Source of the DNA: Rheinheimera sediminis
GTDB lineage: Bacteria > Pseudomonadota > Gammaproteobacteria > Enterobacterales > Alteromonadaceae
Assembly: GCF_004005375.1 (NCBI RefSeq)
Contig: NZ_RZUF01000012.1
Coordinates: 90,860 to 154,859, forward strand
Length of the DNA stretch: 64,000 nucleotides
Direction of reading: 5' to 3'
The notes beneath the pieces were generated by a model. That model saw only the letters and a program-made list of their open reading frames with translations. It did not search any database and was not told the origin of the DNA. This document shows, piece after piece, positions 1 through 10,327 of this stretch. A program made the translations under genes and the position numbers. Positions within the stretch are counted from its first letter, which is position 1, and each line of letters begins with the position of its first letter.

Positions 1-813
1 TACGTTAATTTACGTGCTTATTTGCCTGCTGAATTGGCTGTATATCCGTCTTATTTTGGGGTGCGTAAAGACTTACCTGAATTATTAGTGATCCTGAATA
101 AGGGCATAAGAACTATTAATGATGCCGATCGAAAGAACCTGCAGGATAAATGGCTGGATTTGGGGATTAAACAAGGTCTGGATCACAGCAGGGTGATGAC
201 TCTGGTGCTGCAAATAGCTGCAGTGTTTTTTATGGTAACTGTCGGCTTTCTTATTTGGAATTTCTCCTTGCGTCGTGAAGTGAATTTACGCCGTAGTGTG
301 GAAGAGAAAATGCGTTTTATGGCAGGCCATGATGATTTAACTCATCTTCCAAACCGAAGCCTGTTGACTGAACGTTTACAAACGGCTTTGCATCAACATG
401 CCCGGCATAACGAGATGTTGGCATTGATGTTTATAGATTTAGATGGCTTTAAGCAAGTGAATGATTTGTATGGGCATGATGTAGGCGATGAGATGCTGGT
501 CAAGTTATCAGCGCTGTTGAGTCACTGTGTAAGGAAAACAGATACTGTGGCTCGTTTTGGTGGCGATGAATTTGTGATTTTGTTAACTGGATTAGTAGAT
601 CGGGATGATGCTGCTATAGTGGCAGAAAAAATACTACTGTACCTGCAAGAGCCATTAGCCTTGTCGGTTTGTCAGGCCAAAGTAGGTGCAAGCATTGGTA
701 TTGCTATTTATCCGGATGACGGTACTGACGCAGCCACTTTGCTAAAGTCTGCCGATCAATTGATGTATCAGGTAAAGCAGCAAGGAAAAAGCCAATATCG
801 CTTCAGTCGCTGA
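1..813 (+). CDS. GGDEF diguanylate cyclase with periplasmic sensor, 5' end missing
   Basis: The reading frame is open from base 1, so the gene begins outside the window. The visible part starts in what looks like the end of a periplasmic solute-binding-type (SBP_bac_3) domain. One membrane segment follows (about residues 65-85 of the visible part, VMTLVLQIAAVFFMVTVGF), then a complete GGDEF domain. The domain opens with DDLTHLPNRSLL and carries the active-site sequence FGGDEFVIL. Proteins of this build make cyclic di-GMP from two GTP at the inner membrane in response to a periplasmic ligand. The GGDEF signature is intact, so activity is expected. No EAL domain follows. The ligand cannot be told from this fragment. 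Confidence 0.88.
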   Translation, partial: YVNLRAYLPAELAVYPSYFGVRKDLPELLVILNKGIRTINDADRKNLQDKWLDLGIKQGLDHSRVMTLVLQIAAVFFMVTVGFLIWNFSLRREVNLRRSVEEKMRFMAGHDDLTHLPNRSLLTERLQTALHQHARHNEMLALMFIDLDGFKQVNDLYGHDVGDEMLVKLSALLSHCVRKTDTVARFGGDEFVILLTGLVDRDDAAIVAEKILLYLQEPLALSVCQAKVGASIGIAIYPDDGTDAATLLKSADQLMYQVKQQGKSQYRFSR

Positions 814-886
814 TCTGCTTTTTCCGGCCAAGCGCTGCCATAGTGAACAAAATCTAATCGCTAGTTGTTAACTGAGTTTAAGGGCA

Positions 887-914
887 GTGACATTAATCGT
901 CTTTTCTATATAAT
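887..914 (+). promoter_or_regulatory. Predicted sigma-70 promoter of aspS
   Basis: GTGACA (887-892) and a perfect TATAAT (909-914) are separated by 16 bp, about 50 bp upstream of the aspS start codon. AAGGA just before the ATG serves as ribosome binding site. Sequence-pattern prediction only. Confidence 0.5.
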
Positions 915-964
915 TAGCGCTCATTTTCGCAGGCATATTAAAGTTCGACTGAAAGGATAAGTTA

Positions 965-2740
965 ATGCGTAGCCATTATTGCGGTTCATTAAAGGCAGAA
1001 AACATTGGTCAACAGGTGTCATTGTGTGGGTGGGTCAACCGCCGTCGTGACTTAGGTGGTTTGATTTTTATTGACCTGCGCGACCGCGAAGGCTTGGTTC
1101 AGGTATTTTTTGATCCTGAATTAACAGACTTATTCTCTCAGGCCGCTGACTTACGTAACGAATTTTGTGTGCAGTTAACTGGGACTGTACGTGCCCGTCC
1201 AGAGTCTCAGGTTAATACCGATATGGCTACTGGCGAAGTTGAAGTCTATGCCTCCAGCCTGACTATTTTAAATAAATCTGCTCCTATTCCGCTGGATCCA
1301 AACCAGAACAATAGCGAAGAGCAGCGCTTAAAATACCGTTACATTGATTTACGCCGTCCTTTAATGAGCGACCGTTTAAAGTTCCGCGCTAAGGTCACCA
1401 GTTTTGTCCGCAACTTTATGGATAGTCAGGGCTTTTTGGATGTAGAAACGCCGATCCTGACTAAAGCTACTCCTGAAGGTGCCCGCGACTATTTAGTACC
1501 AAGCCGCACTCACAAAGGCCAGTTTTTCGCCTTGCCACAATCGCCACAGTTGTTTAAACAATTGCTGATGATGGCTGGCCTGGACCGCTATTACCAAATC
1601 GTTAAATGTTTCCGTGACGAAGATTTACGTGCAGACCGTCAGCCTGAATTTACTCAGATTGATATCGAAACATCTTTCATGACGTCTGAGCAAGTGATGG
1701 AAGTCACGGAGCAAATGGTACACCAGATGTTCCTGCAACTACTGGATGTCGATTTAGGCAAAATGCCTCGTATGACCTACAACGAAGCGATGCGTTTATA
1801 CGGTTCAGACAAACCAGACTTACGTAACCCAATGCAGTTTGTCGACGTAGCTGATTTAGTGAAAGACGTTGAGTTTAAAGTCTTCTCAGGCCCGGCCAAT
1901 GACAAAAAAGGTCGCGTAGTGGCGTTAAAAGTGCCGGGTGCTGCTGAAAAAGTCTCACGTAAAGACATAGATAACTACACAGCTTTTGTTGGCATTTACG
2001 GCGCTAAAGGTTTGGCCTGGTTAAAAGTGAACGATATCAGTGCCGGCGCTGAAGGTATTCAGTCTCCTGTGGCCAAATTTTTAACTCCTGAAATTATCAG
2101 CGAAGTATTAAGCCGCACTCAGGCCACTACAGGCGATTTAATTTTCTTTGGCGCTGACAGCTACAAAGTAGTTTGTGAAGCTATGGGCGCTTTGCGTCTG
2201 AAGTTAGGCGAAGATTTAGGTTTAACAGTGCAGGGCTGGAAACCACTGTGGGTTGTGGACTTCCCAATGTTTGAAGAAAACGATGATGGCAGTTTCTCAG
2301 CAGTGCACCATCCGTTCACCTCACCTTTGGACACCGCTGAATTCCTCGCGACTGAAATGGACAAGCTGGATCACAGAGCCTTGTTGTCCAACGCCTATGA
2401 TATGGTGTTAAACGGTACTGAGCTTGGCGGCGGTTCTGTGCGTATCCACACGCCGGACGTGCAGGCTAAAGTATTCCAGTTACTGGGCATCAGTGATGAA
2501 GAAGCCGCAGAGAAGTTCGGTTTCTTACTGGAAGCTTTACGTTATGGTGCACCTCCACATGCAGGTCTGGCTTTTGGTTTAGACCGTCTGGTGATGTTAA
2601 TGACAGGTGCTACATCCATTCGTGATGTGATGGCGTTCCCAAAAACTGCCACTGCTGCTTGTCCACTGACCGATGCACCAGGTGAGGCCAATCCGGCTCA
2701 ACTGGCTGAGTTGGGTATTCAGGTGGTAAAAAAGCAATAA
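965..2740 (+). CDS. aspS: Aspartyl-tRNA synthetase
   Basis: Class II aminoacyl-tRNA synthetase that charges tRNA-Asp with aspartate in the cytoplasm. At 591 aa it matches the bacterial-type enzyme (about 590 aa). It has an N-terminal OB-fold anticodon-binding domain ([19 protein letters not shown]). The catalytic domain shows motif 2 ([18 protein letters not shown], near residue 216) and motif 3 (GLAFGLDRL, near 535). The bacterial GAD insertion lies between them, and the typical C-terminal DVMAFPKT segment follows. The ATG start is preceded by AAGGA. The gene is followed by two hairpins and then yebC, a common gammaproteobacterial order. Confidence 0.98.
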   Translation: MRSHYCGSLKAENIGQQVSLCGWVNRRRDLGGLIFIDLRDREGLVQVFFDPELTDLFSQAADLRNEFCVQLTGTVRARPESQVNTDMATGEVEVYASSLTILNKSAPIPLDPNQNNSEEQRLKYRYIDLRRPLMSDRLKFRAKVTSFVRNFMDSQGFLDVETPILTKATPEGARDYLVPSRTHKGQFFALPQSPQLFKQLLMMAGLDRYYQIVKCFRDEDLRADRQPEFTQIDIETSFMTSEQVMEVTEQMVHQMFLQLLDVDLGKMPRMTYNEAMRLYGSDKPDLRNPMQFVDVADLVKDVEFKVFSGPANDKKGRVVALKVPGAAEKVSRKDIDNYTAFVGIYGAKGLAWLKVNDISAGAEGIQSPVAKFLTPEIISEVLSRTQATTGDLIFFGADSYKVVCEAMGALRLKLGEDLGLTVQGWKPLWVVDFPMFEENDDGSFSAVHHPFTSPLDTAEFLATEMDKLDHRALLSNAYDMVLNGTELGGGSVRIHTPDVQAKVFQLLGISDEEAAEKFGFLLEALRYGAPPHAGLAFGLDRLVMLMTGATSIRDVMAFPKTATAACPLTDAPGEANPAQLAELGIQVVKKQ

Positions 2741-2748
2741 ATAATTTA

Positions 2749-2830
2749 AAAGGCACAGTACTCACTGTACTTTGCCTTTGATGAGTTGTTTTCTGCACTA
2801 TTTTGAAGCGGCTAAGGCCGCTTCGCTTTT
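2749..2830 (+). terminator. Two stem-loops between aspS and yebC
   Basis: The first stem (2749-2779) pairs AAAGGCA+AGTAC with GTACT+TGCCTTT around one mismatch. The second (2805-2824) is a perfect 8-bp stem, GAAGCGGC/GCCGCTTC with loop TAAG, followed by GCTTTT. Neither has a long T-run, so they are partial terminators or RNA-stabilising structures at best. Confidence 0.4.
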
Positions 2831-2849
2831 ATGACGATGGAGTATGCAC

Positions 2850-3590
2850 GTGGCTGGTCATAGTAAATGGGCTAACATGAAGCACCGCAAGGCTCGTCAG
2901 GATGCCAAGCGGGTTAAGATTTTTACCAAACTTATTCGCGAGCTGACAGTGTCAGCCCGTATCAGTGCTGATGTGGATGCCAATCCTCGCTTGCGGACTG
3001 CGGTTGCCAAAGCGCTGTTGAATAATATGACCCGGGATGCGATAGACAGGGCTATCAAACGTGGCGCTGGTGAGCAGGATGGCAGCAATTATGAAGAGCT
3101 GGTGTATGAAGGGTACGGTCCTTGTGGCGTTGCCATAGTAGTAGAAACCCTGACGGACAACCACAAACGTACTGTAGCTGATGTGCGTAGTGCTTTTACC
3201 AAATACGGCAATATGGGCACTGCAGGTTCCGTCAGCTATTTATTCAGTAAAAAAGGCCTCATCTCTTTTGCGCCAGGTTTATCTGAAGATCAGGTGCTGG
3301 ATATTGCACTGGAGGCAGGCGCGGAAGATGTAGTCAGTCATGACGACGGCAGCATTGAAGTGATCACCAGCCCTGATAGTTTCAACGACGTACGTGAAGC
3401 CTTAGAAGCGGCAAAGCTTGTCGCGGACGACGCTGAAATTACCATGATGCCTTCAGTCAAAGCCGAAGTAGATGCAGAACATGTGGTGAAATTTTTTAAA
3501 CTCATCGACATGCTGGAAGACTTCGATGATGTACAAAACGTCTATCACAATGCTGACATTGCCGATGACGTGATGGCGTTAGTGCCTTAA
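2850..3590 (+). CDS. yebC: YebC/PmpR family translation-associated protein
   Basis: 246-aa member of the YebC family. The family is known for roles as a transcriptional regulator in some bacteria and as a factor that relieves ribosome stalling. The N-terminus reads [20 protein letters not shown], the family signature. I place the start at the GTG at 2850. A GGAG at 2839-2842 is 7 nt away from it, while the ATG at 2844 is only 1 nt from the same GGAG, and the GTG gives the family's standard M-A-G-H-S-K-W start. The TAA stop shares its last A with the ATG of ruvC, so the two are translationally coupled. Confidence 0.96.
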   Translation: MAGHSKWANMKHRKARQDAKRVKIFTKLIRELTVSARISADVDANPRLRTAVAKALLNNMTRDAIDRAIKRGAGEQDGSNYEELVYEGYGPCGVAIVVETLTDNHKRTVADVRSAFTKYGNMGTAGSVSYLFSKKGLISFAPGLSEDQVLDIALEAGAEDVVSHDDGSIEVITSPDSFNDVREALEAAKLVADDAEITMMPSVKAEVDAEHVVKFFKLIDMLEDFDDVQNVYHNADIADDVMALVP

Positions 3591-4111
3591 TGGCTATTAT
3601 CCTTGGTATTGATCCCGGCAGTCGGTTAACCGGCTACGGGGTTGTGCGTCAGACAGGCCAGAAATTTGAATACATTGCCAGCGGTTGTATTCGATTAACC
3701 TTGAATGACATCCCCGACAGACTCAAACAAATTTTTGATGGGGTGAGCGAGATTATTCAGCAAACCCAGCCAGATGTATTTGCCATAGAGCAAGTCTTTA
3801 TGGCTCGTAACCCAGACTCCGCCCTAAAGCTTGGGCAAGCTCGTGGTGCTGCTATAGTGGCAGCGAAACATGCTGGGCTTGAAGTCTTTGAATACTCAGC
3901 CCGTCAGGTCAAGCAAGCTGTAGTCGGCACTGGTGCCGCTGATAAAACTCAGGTGCAACATATGATCCGCACCTTGTTAAAATTGCCGGGTAATCCGCAA
4001 GCCGACGCTGCCGATGCCCTTGCCGTGGCTATGTGTCACGGGCATACTCATCAAAGTTTATTGCATTTGGCAGGGCAGGCCACTAAAACAGTGCGCGGCA
4101 GGCTACGCTGA
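3590..4111 (+). CDS. ruvC: Crossover junction endodeoxyribonuclease RuvC
   Basis: 173-aa Holliday-junction resolvase, usual size for RuvC. It works as a dimer that makes paired nicks in junctions handled by RuvAB. The catalytic acidic residues are visible: the aspartate in [13 protein letters not shown] near residue 7, the glutamate in AIEQVF near 67, and the C-terminal aspartates in [16 protein letters not shown]. The ATG overlaps the yebC stop by one base. ruvA follows after 28 bp, giving the full resolvasome set ruvC-ruvA-ruvB. Confidence 0.97.
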   Translation: MAIILGIDPGSRLTGYGVVRQTGQKFEYIASGCIRLTLNDIPDRLKQIFDGVSEIIQQTQPDVFAIEQVFMARNPDSALKLGQARGAAIVAAKHAGLEVFEYSARQVKQAVVGTGAADKTQVQHMIRTLLKLPGNPQADAADALAVAMCHGHTHQSLLHLAGQATKTVRGRLR

Positions 4112-4139
4112 TTTTTTCTGAATACCGGAGCTTTTGATT

Positions 4140-4763
4140 GTGATTGGATTATTACGTGGTGTTATTTTAGAAAAGCAGGCGCCGGATCTACTTATTGATG
4201 TGGCAGGTGTTGGCTACGAAGTGCAGCTGCCTTTGACCAGCTTTTATAAATTGCCTGAAGTAGGCAAAGAAACTGTGATCTACACCCATTTTGTTGTGCG
4301 GGAAGATGCGCAACTTCTTTATGGTTTTCACACCAGCACGGAGCGTGCTTTGTTTCGCCAACTGATAAAAGCTAATGGGGTAGGACCGAAGTTAGCTCTT
4401 ACTATCTTATCCGGTCTGTCCGCTCAGCAGTTTGTCCGTTGTGTACAACACGACGATATCAGCACTTTGGTAAAACTGCCAGGCGTTGGTAAAAAAACCG
4501 CTGAACGATTATTGATAGAAATGCGTGACCGTTTAAAAGACTGGGGGCTGAACATCAGTACACCTGTCACTGATCATTTAGTGCTTACTGATGATGAAGT
4601 CGATTCGTTTGAACTGGTAGAAAGTGCTGAGCAGGATGCCCTTAGTGCCTTAGTAGCTTTGGGTTATAGCCAGTTGCAGGCCAGCAAAGCAGTGCAAAAA
4701 ATTAAGCAAGCCGATATGAGCAGCGAGCAACTGATCAAACTGGCTTTGCGCAGTATGATTTAA
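4140..4763 (+). CDS. ruvA: Holliday junction branch migration protein RuvA
   Basis: 207-aa junction-binding subunit that loads the RuvB motor. An N-terminal OB-fold comes first. Two helix-hairpin-helix motifs follow ([12 protein letters not shown] and [13 protein letters not shown]), and then the C-terminal domain III that contacts RuvB ([19 protein letters not shown]). The start is taken at GTG 4140: CGGAG at 4126-4130 has 9-nt spacing, and the product then begins MIGLLRG, matching the family's MIGRLRG. A TTG at 4134 is in frame but too close to the ribosome binding site. Confidence 0.97.
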   Translation: MIGLLRGVILEKQAPDLLIDVAGVGYEVQLPLTSFYKLPEVGKETVIYTHFVVREDAQLLYGFHTSTERALFRQLIKANGVGPKLALTILSGLSAQQFVRCVQHDDISTLVKLPGVGKKTAERLLIEMRDRLKDWGLNISTPVTDHLVLTDDEVDSFELVESAEQDALSALVALGYSQLQASKAVQKIKQADMSSEQLIKLALRSMI

Positions 4764-4775
4764 ACAGGAATACTC

Positions 4776-5786
4776 ATGATAGAAGCCGATCGTCTGATCG
4801 ATACCAAAGCCAGCCGCGAGGATGAGCTGATTGACCGCGCCATCCGACCTAAATCTCTGGCCGATTATACCGGGCAGTCTCATGTTAAAGAGCAAATGGC
4901 TATTTTTATCGAAGCGGCCCGTGGCCGTGGTGAGCCTTTGGATCATTTGCTAATTTTTGGACCGCCTGGTTTGGGGAAAACCACCTTAGCTATGGTGGTG
5001 GCTAATGAAATGGGGGTGAATATTAAAAACACCTCAGGCCCTGTGCTGGAAAAAGCCGGTGATTTAGCAGCGCTTCTAACCAACCTCGAGCCTAATGATG
5101 TACTTTTTATTGATGAAATTCACCGCTTAAGCCCGGTAGTGGAAGAGATTTTGTATCCGGCGATGGAAGACTACCAGCTGGATATTATGATAGGGGAGGG
5201 GCCTGCTGCTCGTTCTATCAAACTGGAGTTACCGCCATTCACACTGATAGGTGCTACCACCAGAGCTGGCGCTTTAACCTCACCACTTCGAGATCGTTTT
5301 GGCATAGTTCAGCGGCTGGAGTTTTATAAAGTCGATGAGCTGGCGCACATTATTTTACGGTCAGCCCACTATCTGAACTTAGAGCTTGAGTTACCTGCGG
5401 CTACTGAAATCGCCCGCCGTTCGCGTGGTACTCCCCGTATTGCTAACCGTCTATTAAGGCGGGTGCGTGATTATGCTCAGGTCAAATCCGCCGGCCTGGT
5501 GCCAGTGGAGATTGCCTCTGCCGCTTTGCATATGGTGGATGTAGATGCCAGTGGTTTTGACTATATGGACCGTAAGTTAATGTTGTCTATTATTGAGAAA
5601 TTCGGTGGCGGCCCTGTAGGCCTGGATAACCTGGCTGCAGCCATAGGTGAAGAGAAGGAAACTATCGAAGATGTGATAGAGCCTTTTTTAATTCAACAAG
5701 GTTTTATCCAGCGTACGCCGCGGGGCCGTATCGTCTCACCAGCAGCCTACAAACATTTTGGTTTTGATTTACCGGAATCGAATTAA
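4776..5786 (+). CDS. ruvB: Holliday junction branch migration ATPase RuvB
   Basis: 336-aa AAA+ hexameric motor that drives branch migration with RuvA. Walker A is GPPGLGKTT, Walker B is [10 protein letters not shown], and sensor 1 with the arginine-finger region is [20 protein letters not shown] winged-helix DNA-binding domain ends the protein ([17 protein letters not shown]). Length is normal. It lies 12 bp after ruvA with AGGA before the ATG. No strong intrinsic terminator follows directly. Confidence 0.98.
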   Translation: MIEADRLIDTKASREDELIDRAIRPKSLADYTGQSHVKEQMAIFIEAARGRGEPLDHLLIFGPPGLGKTTLAMVVANEMGVNIKNTSGPVLEKAGDLAALLTNLEPNDVLFIDEIHRLSPVVEEILYPAMEDYQLDIMIGEGPAARSIKLELPPFTLIGATTRAGALTSPLRDRFGIVQRLEFYKVDELAHIILRSAHYLNLELELPAATEIARRSRGTPRIANRLLRRVRDYAQVKSAGLVPVEIASAALHMVDVDASGFDYMDRKLMLSIIEKFGGGPVGLDNLAAAIGEEKETIEDVIEPFLIQQGFIQRTPRGRIVSPAAYKHFGFDLPESN

Positions 5787-5856
5787 CGATGCTTTGACAC
5801 GACTATAGAGAGAAAAGAGCTGCCTGTCGGCAAGAAAGTGTCGCAGATCGAATAAC

Positions 5857-5929
5857 AAAATCGCCGGGAGCGATTTTGAACAACGCGAAGCGTTGGCCCT
5901 TTAGGGTAAGCGCCATAGATGGCAGCGCA
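5857..5929. repeat. Four-hairpin interspersed repeat, copy 1
   Basis: Four consecutive stem-loops are packed into 73 bp: AAAATCGC/GCGATTTT (5857-5877), AACGC/GCGTT (5882-5894), GGCCC with AGGGT (5895-5907), and GCGCCAT/ATGGCaGCGC (5910-5929). The same order of hairpins recurs at 14050-14119 with compensatory base changes. It lies directly beyond the terminator of the candidate small RNA at 5931-6101. No protein is predicted here. Confidence 0.6.
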
Positions 5930-5930
5930 T

Positions 5931-6101
5931 AAAAAAAGCCCGCTAAATTAGCGGGCGAATGCAACAAGTTGAAGTAAGTCTTCAAAATCCAGGGAACATG
6001 TTGAGACAAGATGATCATCTTTCAACAGATAATCACATCATCAGTATTCATCACTAAAGTCGGGTCACTAAGACCTGGACTCTTGCGCTAGCTCAGAACA
6101 C
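5931..6101 (-). ncRNA. Candidate small RNA with own promoter and terminator
   Basis: The minus strand has a complete transcription unit with no convincing reading frame. The promoter is TTGAAG-N17-TAAAAT (plus coordinates 6108-6136). The transcript would start near 6101 and end at a strong intrinsic terminator. Its stem GCCCGCTAA/TTAGCGGGC (5938-5956) is followed on the minus strand by seven U (5931-5937). The body of about 170 nt can form further hairpins, including the palindrome AAGATGATCATCTT (near 6010-6023) and TTGAAG/CTTCAA just before the terminator. I compared it by eye with 6S, GcvB, Spot 42 and SRP RNA and saw no match. Function unknown. Confidence 0.5.
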
Positions 6102-6107
6102 GCCGCC

Positions 6108-6136
6108 ATTTTAGGGAGTTAGTGCAATTACTTCAA
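6108..6136 (-). promoter_or_regulatory. Predicted promoter of the minus-strand small RNA
   Basis: Read on the minus strand: TTGAAG (6136-6131), 17-bp spacer, TAAAAT (6113-6108), then a GC-rich GGCGGCG discriminator. Good agreement with sigma-70 spacing. Prediction only. Confidence 0.45.
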
Positions 6137-6152
6137 ACTAGAAAAATTGAGA

Positions 6153-6179
6153 ATTCAGATTAATTTAACTAATCTGAAT
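6153..6179. other. Perfect 10-bp inverted repeat in the gap before ybgC
   Basis: ATTCAGATTA and TAATCTGAAT flank a 7-nt spacer (ATTTAAC). It is AT-rich with no T-run, so more like a regulator site or cruciform than a terminator. It sits just upstream of the small-RNA promoter and over 300 bp from ybgC. The rest of 6180-6512 shows nothing else that I can support. Confidence 0.45.
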
Positions 6180-6512
6180 AAATATATATCAAGTGTGAAT
6201 TTTAATGGGTTTGAGATGAATTTTGCGATCTAGGCCTTTAAAATTAAGGTAGGCTGAACCGGCATGAGAGTTGTTGCGAATTACTAATTTTTACAGAAAA
6301 AAATTCTAATCATAAGATTTAGCCATTAAACGCTATTTTTTGCCTGTCCATCGTAAAGGTGAAACTTTTCATACAAGTAACCATCTTAAATTTTTGACCC
6401 GATTTCTGGAGTAGCAACCTAAAAATATTTTAACGAGGAAAGGTCTTGCCCTGTTGAGTTCGGGATTGGCCTCCAATATGATAGCGACCAATTTGGCTGC
6501 CCGAATATAGTG

Positions 6513-6935
6513 ATGCTTGAGGTGTTTGAATTTCCAGTCAGAGTATATTACGAAGACACTGATGCCGGTGGCATAGTATATTACGCTAACTATCTGAAAT
6601 TTTTTGAAAGAGCCCGAACTGAATGGCTTCGAAGCCTTGGTGTCGAACAAGACGTATTGCTGAGCCAGGATATAGGTTTTGTCGTAAAAAGTATTCAGAT
6701 GGAAAACCACAAGCCAGGGCGGTTTAATCAGCTTTTATTGGTCAAAAGTGAGATTAAGCAGTTGAAAAAGGCCAGTTTGGTTTTTTGGCAAGAAATCTAC
6801 AATGCAGATGCAGAGCTGCTTTGTTCAGCGCAGGTTAGTATAGCCTGCGTAAAATTATCATTAATGAAAGCGAGTGCGATACCTCGCGACGTTTTAGGGG
6901 TGTTATCAGGTGACAGGCGGATTATCAGTAATTGA
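6513..6935 (+). CDS. ybgC: Tol-Pal system-associated acyl-CoA thioesterase YbgC
   Basis: 140-aa single hot-dog-fold thioesterase of the 4-hydroxybenzoyl-CoA thioesterase family, first gene of tol-pal operons. The family is linked to acyl-CoA hydrolysis and phospholipid metabolism at the inner membrane. The active-site segment [17 protein letters not shown] with its catalytic aspartate is intact. ATG 6513 is preferred over the GTG directly before it. No clear ribosome binding site is visible. The 3' end overlaps tolQ by 26 bp, consistent with translational coupling. Confidence 0.93.
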   Translation: MLEVFEFPVRVYYEDTDAGGIVYYANYLKFFERARTEWLRSLGVEQDVLLSQDIGFVVKSIQMENHKPGRFNQLLLVKSEIKQLKKASLVFWQEIYNADAELLCSAQVSIACVKLSLMKASAIPRDVLGVLSGDRRIISN

Positions 6936-7593
6936 TTTAATTCTTCATGCTAGCGTTGTCGTTCAGCTGGTTATGTTGATGTTAGTGGGTATGTCTGTAA
7001 TGTCCTGGGCCATGATTATCCAACGCAATAAGGCTCTGAGTATTGCAGTGGAAGAAACTAAACAATTTGAAGATAAGTTTTGGTCTGGTATTGATCTATC
7101 CAAGCTTTACAGTGAAGTAAGCGGTAAAGTCACTGTGACAGGGGTGGAAGCTCTGTTCAAGGCCGGTTTTAAAGAGTTCGCCCGGTTACATAAAAATAGC
7201 CGTCAATCTGCTGCTGTCATGGAAGGAACTCAGCGTGCTATGCGTGTGGGCTTGTCTCGCGAAGTAGAGCGTCTGGAAACTCACTTGCCTTTCCTTGCTA
7301 CTGTCGGTTCTATCAGTCCATACATAGGTCTGTTTGGTACTGTCTGGGGTATCATGAACTCATTTATTGCTTTGGGTGCAGTACAGCAAGCCACACTTGC
7401 TATGGTTGCTCCGGGTATTGCGGAAGCCCTGATTGCAACAGCTATCGGTTTGTTCGCTGCTATCCCGGCTGTAATTGCTTACAACAAGTTTTCTCATAAA
7501 GTTGAAATGCTGGAAAGTGCGTACGCAAACTTTGTTGAAGAGTTCGCCAACATTTTGCACCGTCAGGCTATGGCCAACGGAGAAAACAACTAA
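6910..7593 (+). CDS. tolQ: Tol-Pal system proton channel subunit TolQ
   Basis: 227-aa inner-membrane protein of the MotA/TolQ/ExbB family. With TolR it forms the proton channel that energises TolA for outer-membrane constriction during division. Three membrane segments are visible: one near residues 8-35 ([20 protein letters not shown]) and two around the conserved [16 protein letters not shown] and [20 protein letters not shown] stretches. GTG start, overlapping ybgC. The TAA stop overlaps the tolR ATG by one base. Confidence 0.97.
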   Translation: MTGGLSVIDLILHASVVVQLVMLMLVGMSVMSWAMIIQRNKALSIAVEETKQFEDKFWSGIDLSKLYSEVSGKVTVTGVEALFKAGFKEFARLHKNSRQSAAVMEGTQRAMRVGLSREVERLETHLPFLATVGSISPYIGLFGTVWGIMNSFIALGAVQQATLAMVAPGIAEALIATAIGLFAAIPAVIAYNKFSHKVEMLESAYANFVEEFANILHRQAMANGENN

Positions 7594-8024
7594 TGTACGT
7601 CCGCAAAAAGCGCCGTATGGTGGCAGAAATCAACGTAGTTCCTTACATTGACGTGATGTTGGTTTTGTTGATTATTTTTATGGTAACAACGCCTATTATC
7701 ACACAGGGTGTAAAAGTTGAGCTACCTAAGTCGGATGCCGAACCTATAGAGCAAATGAAAGATGGTAAAACACCGCTGGTGGCTACTGTAGATGAAGGCG
7801 GTTTGTATTATTTTGAAAAAGATGGCGTGAACAAAGGCCCATTCAATGCGCAGGAAATGCAGTTGGAAGTGGCTGGCACTTTGCAGTTAGAGCCTGGCAC
7901 CCAAGTCATTATTAAAGGCGATGGGCGTGTTAATTATTCTGCCATTATCCAGTTGTTGAACTTGCTGAAAGATGCAGGAGCGCCTTCCGTTGGTTTGATG
8001 ACTGACGATGTGGAGCAGAATTAA
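7593..8024 (+). CDS. tolR: Tol-Pal system proton channel subunit TolR
   Basis: 143-aa ExbD/TolR family protein with one N-terminal membrane helix and a periplasmic domain. The helix contains the proton-carrying aspartate in VVPYIDVMLVLLIIFMV, preceded by the basic cytoplasmic RKKRRMVAEIN. It partners TolQ and TolA. Length and arrangement are standard. The ATG overlaps the tolQ stop. Confidence 0.96.
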   Translation: MYVRKKRRMVAEINVVPYIDVMLVLLIIFMVTTPIITQGVKVELPKSDAEPIEQMKDGKTPLVATVDEGGLYYFEKDGVNKGPFNAQEMQLEVAGTLQLEPGTQVIIKGDGRVNYSAIIQLLNLLKDAGAPSVGLMTDDVEQN

Positions 8025-8025
8025 G

Positions 8026-8931
8026 ATGGAACCAGCGTTTAAGAAGTCGCTGATCATCTCGGGTGCTTTGCACCTTTTGGTTGTCGTGCTTTTGTTTGCC
8101 AATTTTAATTTTTTTAAAAGCAAAGAAGTTTTAGTGGTACCTATGCCTGGTGATCTGAGTGCGCCTTTGAATGCAACAGTGGTAGATCAGTCACAATTTG
8201 ACGAAATGAAGGAAAAAAATCAGCTGAAAAAGCAGGCTGAGGAAAAACGTCTAAAAGACCTTGAAAGAAAAAAACAGCAGGAAGAACGTGATAAACGCCT
8301 TGAAGAACAGCGCCTGAAGAAACAGGAGCAAGAGAAAAAAGAAGCTGAAATCGCTGAGAAAAAAGCGGTGGAAGAAAAGAAAAAACAGGCTGTAGAAAAA
8401 GAGAAACAACAAAAACTTGCTGCTGAGAAGAAAAAGAAAGATGACGAAAAGAAAAAACAACAGGAAATAGAAAAGAAGAAAAAAGAGCAAGCAGCAAAAG
8501 AAAAGGCCGCGAAAGAAAAAGCAGCCAAAGAAAAAGCTGAAAAGGCAAAAGCAGAAAAAGAAAAACGTGAACGCGAAGCTGCAGAAGAAATGCTGGCAGA
8601 GCAGTTGGAGGAGGAAGCTGAAGCACGGCGGGCAGCGAAGGCCGGTCAGATTTTGACAGAGAAGCAACGTTATCTGGCAATGATTATTGCGAAAATCCAA
8701 CAAAATTGGTTCGTAGACGATACAATGCGTGGCAAAGAGTGTCGGGTAAATATTCGGTTAGCCAGCAATGGTTTTGTGACCTCCAGTTCTGTACTGGGTG
8801 GAGACAGAGCGCTTTGTGAATCGGCAATGCGTGCAATACAAAAGGCGGGTAACTTCCCTATGTCGCCAGACCCTGATGTATACGATGCTTTGAAAGATTT
8901 AACAACAATTTTGAGACCAGAACTGAGATAA
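8026..8931 (+). CDS. tolA: Cell envelope integrity protein TolA
   Basis: 301-aa protein that links the TolQR motor to Pal/TolB across the periplasm. An N-terminal membrane anchor lies near residues 8-28 ([20 protein letters not shown]). A long Lys/Glu/Ala/Gln-rich helical domain spans roughly 60-210, and a globular domain III at the C-terminus contains [23 protein letters not shown] 8026 is chosen: GGAG at 8012-8015 precedes it and the anchor then begins normally. An upstream in-frame ATG at 8008 would lie inside tolR. The low-complexity helix creates long meaningless open frames on the opposite strand. Confidence 0.96.
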   Translation: MEPAFKKSLIISGALHLLVVVLLFANFNFFKSKEVLVVPMPGDLSAPLNATVVDQSQFDEMKEKNQLKKQAEEKRLKDLERKKQQEERDKRLEEQRLKKQEQEKKEAEIAEKKAVEEKKKQAVEKEKQQKLAAEKKKKDDEKKKQQEIEKKKKEQAAKEKAAKEKAAKEKAEKAKAEKEKREREAAEEMLAEQLEEEAEARRAAKAGQILTEKQRYLAMIIAKIQQNWFVDDTMRGKECRVNIRLASNGFVTSSSVLGGDRALCESAMRAIQKAGNFPMSPDPDVYDALKDLTTILRPELR

Positions 8932-8935
8932 CAAT

Positions 8936-10285
8936 ATGCTGAAGTTGATAGGAAAAGCCTTGGCCGCATTTGCCTTGGTCATAAGTGCGCAATCGTATGC
9001 CAGTTTAGAAATTGTCATCACAGATGGTGTGGACAGTGCCCGCCCTGTTGCCATAGTGCCTTTTAAATTTGAAGGGAATACGCTGCCGAACCAGCGTATC
9101 GCAGATATAGTGTCTGCAGATTTAATGCGTAGCGGAAAATTCAATCCTATTGCAGTAACCCGGATGCCACAACAACCGGCCAACAACAAAGAGATCGACT
9201 ATCAACGCTGGATGAAGCAGGGCGTAGAAGCTGTGGTAACGGGCAGTATCCGTGAGGTTGGTGTTAACAGATATGCCGTGCGTTTTGAATTAGTGGATGT
9301 GTTTAAAGGTGCTGCTGGAGGCGGTTCTTCGTCGGCCATTATTGGCGGCCAACTGACTACAGGTTTGACACATGTGTTGGACGCAAGGGAAACCACTATT
9401 AGTGGTGACCAGTTCCGCCAGTACGCTCATCGCATCAGTGATATTGTGTATGAAAAGTTAACAGGGGAGCGGGGCGCCTTTTTAACAAAAATAGCCTACG
9501 TACTGGTAAGAGATAAAGCTGATTTCCGTTATCAATTGGTGGTTGCTGATTACGACGGTGAAAATGAACAGGTATTATTAAGAGCCAAAGAGCCATTAAT
9601 GTCTCCGGCCTGGTCACCTGATGGCACTAAACTGGCCTATGTCACTTTTGAAAAACGTCAGTCACAAATTTATATTCAAGATATTTATACGGGCCGTCGC
9701 AGTATACTGACCAGTTTCAAGGGCATTAACGGAGCCCCTAAGTGGTCACCTGATGGGCGTAAAATGGCTATGGTGTTGTCAAAAGATGGTAACGCTGAAG
9801 TCTATGTGATGGATATTGCGACCAAAGCCTTGACAAAGTTAACTAACCATAGGCGGATCGATACTGAACCTTCATGGTCTCCGGATGGTTCGAAAATCAT
9901 TTTTAGTTCAGAACGTGGTGGTAATCCGCAGATATACAGTGTAAATGTAGCTACAGGTGTTACTGAAAGGGTAACATTTGAAGGAGATATGAATTTAGCA
10001 GCCTCTTACACACCAGATGGTCGTGGTATTGTTATGGTCAATAGAACAAATGGCCAGTATAATATCGCCCGCATGGATGTCGAGAGTCGCTATATGCAAG
10101 TGTTGACTCGCACTTATCTGGACGAGTCACCAAGCATTGCGCCTAATGGCTCAATGATAATTTATAGTACTTTGTACGGTTCGTCACAAGTACTGGCACT
10201 GGTATCTATGGATGGGCGTTTTAAAGCACGGTTACCGGCGGCAAATGGTAGAGTAAAATCTCCAGCTTGGTCACCATTTTTATAA
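8936..10285 (+). CDS. tolB: Tol-Pal system beta-propeller protein TolB
   Basis: 449-aa periplasmic protein that exchanges between Pal and the outer-membrane machinery. A signal peptide ends at about SAQSYA-SLE. An alpha/beta N-terminal domain follows, then a six-bladed propeller with repeated WSPDG units ([39 protein letters not shown]). Starts 4 bp after the tolA stop. Normal length. Confidence 0.97.
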   Translation: MLKLIGKALAAFALVISAQSYASLEIVITDGVDSARPVAIVPFKFEGNTLPNQRIADIVSADLMRSGKFNPIAVTRMPQQPANNKEIDYQRWMKQGVEAVVTGSIREVGVNRYAVRFELVDVFKGAAGGGSSSAIIGGQLTTGLTHVLDARETTISGDQFRQYAHRISDIVYEKLTGERGAFLTKIAYVLVRDKADFRYQLVVADYDGENEQVLLRAKEPLMSPAWSPDGTKLAYVTFEKRQSQIYIQDIYTGRRSILTSFKGINGAPKWSPDGRKMAMVLSKDGNAEVYVMDIATKALTKLTNHRRIDTEPSWSPDGSKIIFSSERGGNPQIYSVNVATGVTERVTFEGDMNLAASYTPDGRGIVMVNRTNGQYNIARMDVESRYMQVLTRTYLDESPSIAPNGSMIIYSTLYGSSQVLALVSMDGRFKARLPAANGRVKSPAWSPFL

Positions 10286-10327
10286 AAAACAAAAATTTGG
10301 TTAATTGATATATTAAGGACAACAATT

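Noticed and set aside
6369..6710. Minus-strand open frame overlapping the ybgC start
   Set aside because: It runs antisense through a certain gene and through AT-rich non-coding sequence; no ribosome site.
8141..8703. Long open frames on the minus strand rich in Phe, Ser and Leu
   Set aside because: They are the antisense of the Lys/Glu/Ala-rich helix of tolA; the composition is a by-product and tolA is certain.
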